From positions 1 to 35,155 of the forward strand of contig NZ_JAHZSV010000043.1 of assembly GCF_019457905.1 (NCBI RefSeq): 35,155 nucleotides of DNA, in the 5' to 3' direction. Positions 30,033 to 35,155 of this stretch are shown one piece after another (the first letter of the stretch is position 1; every line of letters begins with the position of its first letter). The position numbers and the translations under genes are program-made. Source of the stretch: Flagellimonas abyssi (GTDB lineage: Bacteria; Bacteroidota; Bacteroidia; Flavobacteriales; Flavobacteriaceae). The notes under the pieces were generated by a model. That model made no database searches, was not told the DNA's origin, and saw nothing but the letters and a program-made list of their open reading frames with translations.

Positions 30033-31349
30033 TTATTTTTTAATGAATTCTACTCTACGGTTCTGTGCCTTGCCTTGGGCTGAATTGTTGTCGGCTACCG
30101 GTTCCCCTTCTCCTTTTCCTTCGGAACTTAATCTATCGGCGGAAACACCGTACACGGATACCAGTGCCTTTTTTACAGCTTCGGCCCTGTTTTTGGAGAG
30201 CGATAGATTGCTTTCATCGGAACCATCGGAATCCGTATGTCCCACGATATTTAGTCTGATGGAGCTATCTTGTGTCAAAACTTGGGAAATCTGTCTGATG
30301 ATACCCATCGACTGTGGTAAGATGTCTGCCGAACCGGAATTGAAGAGAATGCCATTGGTGGAAATTTTACCTTCCGACATTAGCTTTCTGCGAAGGTCCA
30401 CACCACCTTCGGCAATTTTCAGGTTGCTGATTAACAGCTGTTCTTGATTTTTCTGTTTATCAAAACCCTTAACATGGAATTTAAGGTAGTTGATGAGTTC
30501 AGGGTTCACGATGAATTGTGGCAGGTCGACCACTTTTGTTTCGTTAAGCCATAGTCTATAACGGTTCTTGTTTACTGCGATGGACACATGTACGACATCT
30601 GTATAAATATCTCTAAAATCTTGTTGAAGATTGTTGCTTATTGATGCGGGGTCTCCAGTAAAAAAATTGTGAACTCGAACGCCAACGGGCACGTACTGGC
30701 AGAAACCAAGAATGGCATATACTTTATTTTCGTTGGTTGTGAGGTTTTGGGTTTCGGAAAGATAAATCTCCAACACTGCGGAAGAGCTTGTATTTGTTGT
30801 CAAGTTGGTGGCCTTTACATCAAATTCTATCGTGTAATCCTCTGGAAGGGCTTTGCCGAGGTTGGGAACGGTAAGACTTCTGTTGGCAATGGAATACCAT
30901 TTACCGGGCAATGTGCCAACGGTAACAACTTCTCCCGAGCCGTTGGTGTTCCATTTGGATGGGAAATCGCCCATAAAATCGTCGTTGAAGTCGTCGTAAA
31001 AAATAGGCTTGTCACCAGGGACATAATCAAACTTACTGTAAACTTCTATGGTTTTGGGTCCTGGAGTGACAGGTTCTGTAGATGTGCCGTTTTCGTCTAT
31101 GTTGCCGCCGGGGTTCCCATTTCCTTGCGGATTTCCTGGAGATTGTTTTCCTCCTGAGCCAGGTTCCAGGATACTGTCAAGAGCTTGGTCTGTCTTTTTT
31201 GAGGTCTCTTTTTCTACCCGTCTTTCAACTGTGCGTTCAGCTGCTTTTTCCGCTTTCTTGGCCAATTTTTTGAAAAACTGTGCTTCTCCGCTGGTACCCA
31301 TCAATAGGGCAAAAGACAAACAATAGAATAGTTTGTTTGGGGTTTTCAT
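30033..31349 (-). CDS. OmpA-family protein with concanavalin-like middle domain
   Basis: 438 residues. After a signal peptide (ending GEAQFF) comes a charged helix (KKLAKKAEKAAERTVERRVEKETSKK) and a Gly/Pro/Asn-rich linker (about 62-92). The middle part (about 110-310), DKPIFYDDFNDDFMGDFPSKWNTNGSGEVV...LPEDYTIEFDVKA, resembles a concanavalin-like beta-sandwich of the LamG or DUF1080 sort. The last about 100 residues are an OmpA peptidoglycan-binding domain: LNIVGHTDSDGSDESNLSLSKNRAEAVKKALVSVYGVSADRL...AQNRRVEFIKK, with the conserved Asp and Arg that contact diaminopimelate. It probably links a sugar- or surface-binding domain to the cell wall. TapB-like gene follows. Confidence 0.85.
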   Translation of the reverse strand: MKTPNKLFYCLSFALLMGTSGEAQFFKKLAKKAEKAAERTVERRVEKETSKKTDQALDSILEPGSGGKQSPGNPQGNGNPGGNIDENGTSTEPVTPGPKTIEVYSKFDYVPGDKPIFYDDFNDDFMGDFPSKWNTNGSGEVVTVGTLPGKWYSIANRSLTVPNLGKALPEDYTIEFDVKATNLTTNTSSSAVLEIYLSETQNLTTNENKVYAILGFCQYVPVGVRVHNFFTGDPASISNNLQQDFRDIYTDVVHVSIAVNKNRYRLWLNETKVVDLPQFIVNPELINYLKFHVKGFDKQKNQEQLLISNLKIAEGGVDLRRKLMSEGKISTNGILFNSGSADILPQSMGIIRQISQVLTQDSSIRLNIVGHTDSDGSDESNLSLSKNRAEAVKKALVSVYGVSADRLSSEGKGEGEPVADNNSAQGKAQNRRVEFIKK

Positions 31350-31470
31350 TTAGTATTTTTTTAGTTGTTGATAAAATAATTCTATCCAAACTACTAAAAT
31401 GTAAGCCTCTATATATCTAAAAATGTATGTGTTGCATTAACTAATGTATGACTGGCCGTATGTTGTTCCG

Positions 31471-33927
31471 TTAGTTTATTTTGTAGACAATCAGGGAGTT
31501 GTCCTGGTCTTTTGCAACAAGTTCCAGCTTTTTGTCGTTGTCCATATCCGAAAGGTCGATCAAAGAACTTCCGAACACAGGGAAATTGGAAATGGGTTCG
31601 GCTTGGCTATCGTATAGATAAATTTGATGGTTTTGCAAATCTGTTACGGTAACATAAATTTTGTCATAGATATAAAAGATTTTAGGTTTGGAATAAACCC
31701 CAAGCTCCAGTTCCACCTTTTTCCCTTTTATGGTGAGTACGTTGTCATCCATTAGTACCAATGTGTTGCTTGTTGCATAAAACCCATGGTCTGGGTTTAG
31801 ATTGAAGTTTGTGGCCGTCAACTTTCCGTTGGTGTCAATTTGATGGAGCACTCCTGTTTTGTTGGTGACGGAGAATTTGTTTTTATATAGGAAAACATCG
31901 TTGTTGGAAAAGTCTATTTTTTCTGGAATTTTAATTCGGTCGCTACCTACACGGTGCAGAATCCTAAGGGTACTATTGTCTTGTTTAAAGACGAGATAAT
32001 CTTTGTTGCCCACTCTAAAATGTTGAGGGGTGCCCAAAATATTACTCGGGGCATCGGTAAAGGTAAACCCACGGACTATTTTACCTTGGTTATTGTACAT
32101 GAATACTTTACGGCCTTGGGTAACTACAAAGCGGTAGTTTCGACTGCCATCATAATCAAATACTGCTAATGGATTCAGGTTTCCGCCCTCAAAATCAATA
32201 TTGAATGGGGCAACTTCGTCACCATTTCGATCCAAGATCAAGAATTGGTCGTTCGTGGTAAAGGCGAGCTGCAGTTTTCCATTTTTATAGATGTCAACTT
32301 GTTGTATAGCTCCCTGTATCCTGCCATTCAATTGTTTGGTCCAAAGTACTTTTCCATCGGTAGAGATTAGGTAGAGCACGTTGTTTTCGTCCTGTACCAC
32401 GATTTCCTGCTGTCGTGTTCTATGGTTTTTCACAAACAGAGGGTCTGTAGCCAAGTCTGTGTTCAGTTCTAGAGTGAAGAGTGGGGAAACCGTATTTTTC
32501 TCTTGGTTCTTTATGATTTTTGAGGCGAGAATATTGAAATGCCCAAAACCATTGTCCATTACCATTTGTGAGGCAAACACCTGTCCGTCCAAATCATCTT
32601 CATTGATGTCCTCGACCACCTCAGGGGAAAGTTCCTGTTCGGAAAAAAAGACGATGCCCGAAGCATTGGAGACCATAAGAATGCTGGATTCGCTAGCTAG
32701 GGAAGCTTTTGCTGTTTTGTACCCTTGGTCGTTATCGAAAGACGAGGAGCTTTTATGATTGCTTATTATGGTTTGCAAAGCTTCCTTGTTTTCTGAAAAA
32801 ATAAAACTGTTCTCCAGTATAGTACAAAAGTTGGACGTAAAATTCTTTATTAAAGGGGTGAAGTTTTGTTCTATTAAATCTGGAGCATCCAAAGCCAATA
32901 TTTCACTTCCTTGATAGTCTTCTGAGCTGGTTTTTTTGCTGTTAAGGTAATCGTATAGGCCTTCGGTACCGAAAGACTTTAACAATGCCACCTTCTCATT
33001 ATTTAAAAAAATCAATCCAACTTCTTCTATGGTATTAAAAAGGGAATCGGTTTGTTTTACCCTGTCCAGATATTCGTTCTGGTTTTTTGCGAAGATTTGG
33101 TAATCGTCAAAAGTATAGGAAATGATTGCTTGCGAATTCAATGGGGCATAAGAGGGCGTTCTATTGGCGAGGGGTGAAGTGCCTTTGAACAAGTTGATAA
33201 AGTTTTTAGTGGAATCTGGGGCCATGGCCACACCGTTCAGGTTGACCTCGTCCGAATTTGCGGTAAAGTCCAAAGAAACCCATGACGAAAATGGGTTCTT
33301 TCTGGATTCATTTTGTTCCTTGAGTGCCAGAAGGGATGTATTTCCACTAGGGTCTATATATAAGGTAGCTGATTTGTCGGTGGAACTCGCTTCATACAAT
33401 TTCTTTAATGTAGGGTCCACTGGTGTACTCTCATTTGCTCGTATGAGATTTTCCATCAGCATCATGGAAGAGCTCATTAGAACATCACTTTCTTTTTCAA
33501 GGCTGAACATTTCTAAACCGTCGAGACTGTATTTTGTGACGTTTGTGCCTTCATAGGTTAATGTCTCGACCGTTTTGTTGGCCACACTGTCCACATTAAA
33601 AAGTCCCGAAACTTTTTTAGTGGCCATTATGAAATCATAATTATCCTTGCCAACTTCAAAAAAAGCAAGCACAATTGTTTTATTGGTTTTCAGATAATTT
33701 AGTTCTTGGGTCTTGCTGGAGATGTCTTCGATATGGGCAAAGCCTTCAATGCTTTTTAGGAGAGAATTGTTCTTAAGTTCGCTTTTGAAGTTGCCAAGGT
33801 TGTTGATTTTTAGAACTAGTGCCGGATTAGGGGGTAAATGCTCCAAAAGAGAGTCTTTGGTCTTCACCTCTTTCGTACATGATGCAATAAATATGGGGAG
33901 CAAGCAAAAAAGTACCTTTGATCTCAT
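31471..33927 (-). CDS. Large lipoprotein, DUF3352-like plus beta-propeller-like part
   Basis: 818 residues from the Met at 33927 (MRSKVLFCLLPIFIASCTKE, lipobox IASC); the upstream Met at 33945 adds MCQTAK before the signal. The first half (LLEHLPPNPALVLKINNLGNFKSELKNNSLLKSI and the following alternating strands and helices) resembles DUF3352-type proteins. The second half is a chain of short beta strands: NVLYLISTDGKVLWTKQLNG, QFLILDRNGDEVAPFNI, KVFMYNNQGKIVRGFTF and HQIYLYDSQAEPISNFPVFGSS. This is the pattern of a beta-propeller or similar (quinoprotein-like repeat). No active site. It follows rnhB by 29 bases and is probably co-transcribed, although the two have no obvious joint role. Confidence 0.75.
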   Translation of the reverse strand: MRSKVLFCLLPIFIASCTKEVKTKDSLLEHLPPNPALVLKINNLGNFKSELKNNSLLKSIEGFAHIEDISSKTQELNYLKTNKTIVLAFFEVGKDNYDFIMATKKVSGLFNVDSVANKTVETLTYEGTNVTKYSLDGLEMFSLEKESDVLMSSSMMLMENLIRANESTPVDPTLKKLYEASSTDKSATLYIDPSGNTSLLALKEQNESRKNPFSSWVSLDFTANSDEVNLNGVAMAPDSTKNFINLFKGTSPLANRTPSYAPLNSQAIISYTFDDYQIFAKNQNEYLDRVKQTDSLFNTIEEVGLIFLNNEKVALLKSFGTEGLYDYLNSKKTSSEDYQGSEILALDAPDLIEQNFTPLIKNFTSNFCTILENSFIFSENKEALQTIISNHKSSSSFDNDQGYKTAKASLASESSILMVSNASGIVFFSEQELSPEVVEDINEDDLDGQVFASQMVMDNGFGHFNILASKIIKNQEKNTVSPLFTLELNTDLATDPLFVKNHRTRQQEIVVQDENNVLYLISTDGKVLWTKQLNGRIQGAIQQVDIYKNGKLQLAFTTNDQFLILDRNGDEVAPFNIDFEGGNLNPLAVFDYDGSRNYRFVVTQGRKVFMYNNQGKIVRGFTFTDAPSNILGTPQHFRVGNKDYLVFKQDNSTLRILHRVGSDRIKIPEKIDFSNNDVFLYKNKFSVTNKTGVLHQIDTNGKLTATNFNLNPDHGFYATSNTLVLMDDNVLTIKGKKVELELGVYSKPKIFYIYDKIYVTVTDLQNHQIYLYDSQAEPISNFPVFGSSLIDLSDMDNDKKLELVAKDQDNSLIVYKIN

Positions 33928-33956
33928 TTTAGCAGTTTGACACAAAGTTAGGATTT

Positions 33957-34553
33957 TTAAATATCCAGAGTCAATTGTTCGGGGAGTTGTCTAAAGCTTT
34001 TTCTGTGATATTTGGTGATGCCGTATTTTTTGATAGCTTCCCTGTGCTCTTTGGTAGGGTATCCTTTGTTTTTTACCCAGTTGTACATGGGGAACTCTTC
34101 GTGGATTTTCGCCATATAATCATCCCGGTATGTTTTGGCCAAAACTGAGGCGGCCGCAATGCTCATAAATTTACCATCCCCTTTAATTATGCATTCATGA
34201 TCTATGTTAGGGTAGGGTTTGAACCGGTTTCCGTCAACAATGATAAAATCGGGGAGAGGTTGTAGTTTATCAATTGCACGGTGCATGGCTAAAAAAGAGG
34301 CGTTCAAAATGTTTATTTCGTCGATTTCTTCTTCAAAAACATGGCAAACAGAGAAAGAAACGGCATTTTCTTCCAAAATCGGCTTCAAAAGATCGCGTTT
34401 TGTCTCGGAAAGCTGTTTCGAGTCGTTTAAGGTGATGTTGTTAAATTTTTCTGGCAATATTATGGCGGCAGCCGTCACCGGGCCTGCCAAACAACCCCTT
34501 CCAGCTTCATCGGTTCCTGCTTCAAACAATGACCGGTAACATGATTTTAACAT
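33957..34553 (-). CDS. rnhB: Ribonuclease HII
   Basis: 198 residues. The catalytic opening GTDEAGRGCLAGPV gives Asp15 and Glu16; FIIVDGNRF gives the third acidic residue (Asp107), and KGDGKFMSIAAASVLAKTYRDDYM and the WVKNKGYPTKEHREAIKKYGITKYHRKSF tail complete the family signature. The enzyme cuts RNA in RNA-DNA hybrids and removes single misplaced ribonucleotides from DNA in the cytoplasm. Length is typical. Upstream is 233 bp to the divergent SusC-like gene. Confidence 0.97.
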   Translation of the reverse strand: MLKSCYRSLFEAGTDEAGRGCLAGPVTAAAIILPEKFNNITLNDSKQLSETKRDLLKPILEENAVSFSVCHVFEEEIDEINILNASFLAMHRAIDKLQPLPDFIIVDGNRFKPYPNIDHECIIKGDGKFMSIAAASVLAKTYRDDYMAKIHEEFPMYNWVKNKGYPTKEHREAIKKYGITKYHRKSFRQLPEQLTLDI

Positions 34554-34786
34554 ACATCTTAAAAATTTAACAATTGAAAACTAAAGAAAAACATATTTGC
34601 CAATAAAAAGTTAAAAAAAATCCTACAAACCTAATAAATAGGGTTATTGACCACGAATAATGTGTTAAAATTATCAAAATTATTGATTGATGCTTCGGTA
34701 ATATAGGTGCTGCAAGGTTGTTAATTTTTTTGAATATTAACTTTTTATATTGATTTTTGAGCGGACTAATTCAAAAAATGAAATAA
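34554..34786. other. 233-bp divergent intergenic region
   Basis: Strongly AT-rich, between rnhB and the SusC-like gene, which run apart. It should hold both promoters. No perfect TAnnTTTG element was found on either strand, only near matches such as TGATTTTTG at about 34751-34759. No repeat or gene is visible. Confidence 0.4.
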
Positions 34787-35155
34787 ATGAAAGCTAAGTT
34801 AGCATGGATGCTAACGCCTTTATTGGTGTTATGCATGTCTTTCTCTTTTGGACAAGAGAAAACAGTTTCAGGTAACGTGACGGACCAAAACGGTCTGCCT
34901 CTTCCTGGTGTTTCCATTATGGTTGTTGGAACATCCAATGGTACACAAACCGATTTTGATGGTAATTACACCATCTCAGCTTCACAAGGGCAAATGTTGC
35001 GTTTCAGTTACATCGGTCAGAAGACTGTGGAAAGAACTATAAGAATCAGGGGTGTTAGCTCTGTGACTGCCGGAAATGAGCCATTATATGTTATAGATGG
35101 TGTTCCGGTAAATAGTGGTAGTGTGGGTACTGATGGAGCTTATTCTTCTCTTTCA
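34787..35155 (+). CDS. SusC/RagA-like TonB receptor, 5' part, internally shortened
   Basis: The frame runs from the Met at 34787 to the window edge (123 residues, no stop). A signal peptide (KLAWMLTPLLVLCMSFSFG) is followed by a CarboxypepD_reg-like domain: VSGNVTDQNGLPLPGVSIMVVGTSNGTQTDFDGNYTISAS and LRFSYIGQKTVERT. At residues 84-86 it passes straight to RIRGVSSVTAGNEPLYVIDGVPVNSG, which in SusC proteins lies in the plug about 80-100 residues later. The end of the first domain, the TonB box (DEVVVVGYG type) and the plug start are absent. Either the gene has an in-frame deletion, or this is a collapsed join between receptor copies at a contig end. A receptor lacking these parts would be unlikely to work with TonB. 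Confidence 0.75.
   Translation, partial: MKAKLAWMLTPLLVLCMSFSFGQEKTVSGNVTDQNGLPLPGVSIMVVGTSNGTQTDFDGNYTISASQGQMLRFSYIGQKTVERTIRIRGVSSVTAGNEPLYVIDGVPVNSGSVGTDGAYSSLS

Overview
The window is chromosomal DNA of a Bacteroidota bacterium, most likely a marine-type Flavobacteriaceae. The signs are TonB-dependent receptors with CarboxypepD_reg-like N-termini, the start of a SusC/RagA-type receptor, many Cys-lipidated surface lipoproteins, HmuY, SatD/DUF3307, DUF6607 and a DUF5117-type metalloprotease. Several upstream regions carry the Bacteroidota -7 element TAnnTTTG instead of Shine-Dalgarno sites. No rRNA, tRNA, CRISPR array, intact insertion sequence or prophage was seen. All family names come from reading motifs; no database search was run.

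Left edge (1-3000): an AT-rich, accessory-looking stretch. Translationally coupled minus-strand genes encode a P-loop kinase-like NTPase, a PIN-GNAT fusion and a third gene cut off by the edge, behind a leader rich in inverted repeats. Next come two small lipoprotein genes bracketed by two copies of a 27-bp direct repeat.

3000-6300: two AsmA/DUF748-like inner-membrane-anchored proteins behind a thioredoxin-fold ArsC-like protein that lacks the ArsC cysteine. 6300-11630: a haem/iron locus. HmuY (with an extra beta-sandwich N-terminal domain) and a TonB receptor run leftward; DUF6607 and an FMN-binding protein run rightward from a shared divergent control region. 11640-13100: DUF3307 membrane protein and SatD, controlled by three near-identical 20-bp palindromes at exact 28-bp spacing.

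13100-19400: a Spy-like periplasmic protein, a small membrane peptide, a large zinc metalloprotease, a secreted acidic protein made of five 34-37-residue repeats, a 349-bp gene-free stretch with inverted repeats, and a DASS/SLC13 transporter. 19490-24800: a TonB receptor, lysS and a thioredoxin-like protein. 24900-26940: a membrane-tethered LuxR-type regulator diverging from a Pmp3 peptide and a lipoprotein. 26950-29300: lipB, a SHOCT-like membrane protein and a lipoprotein. 29330-34553: a TapB/DUF3108-like protein with an OmpA-family protein, then rnhB with a large lipoprotein. The right edge holds the start of a SusC-like receptor that appears to have lost about 80-100 internal residues.

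The most unusual items are the kinase/PIN-GNAT operon, the 28-bp-phased SatD operator array, the LPEGF/DPY repeat protein and the internally shortened SusC-like gene.
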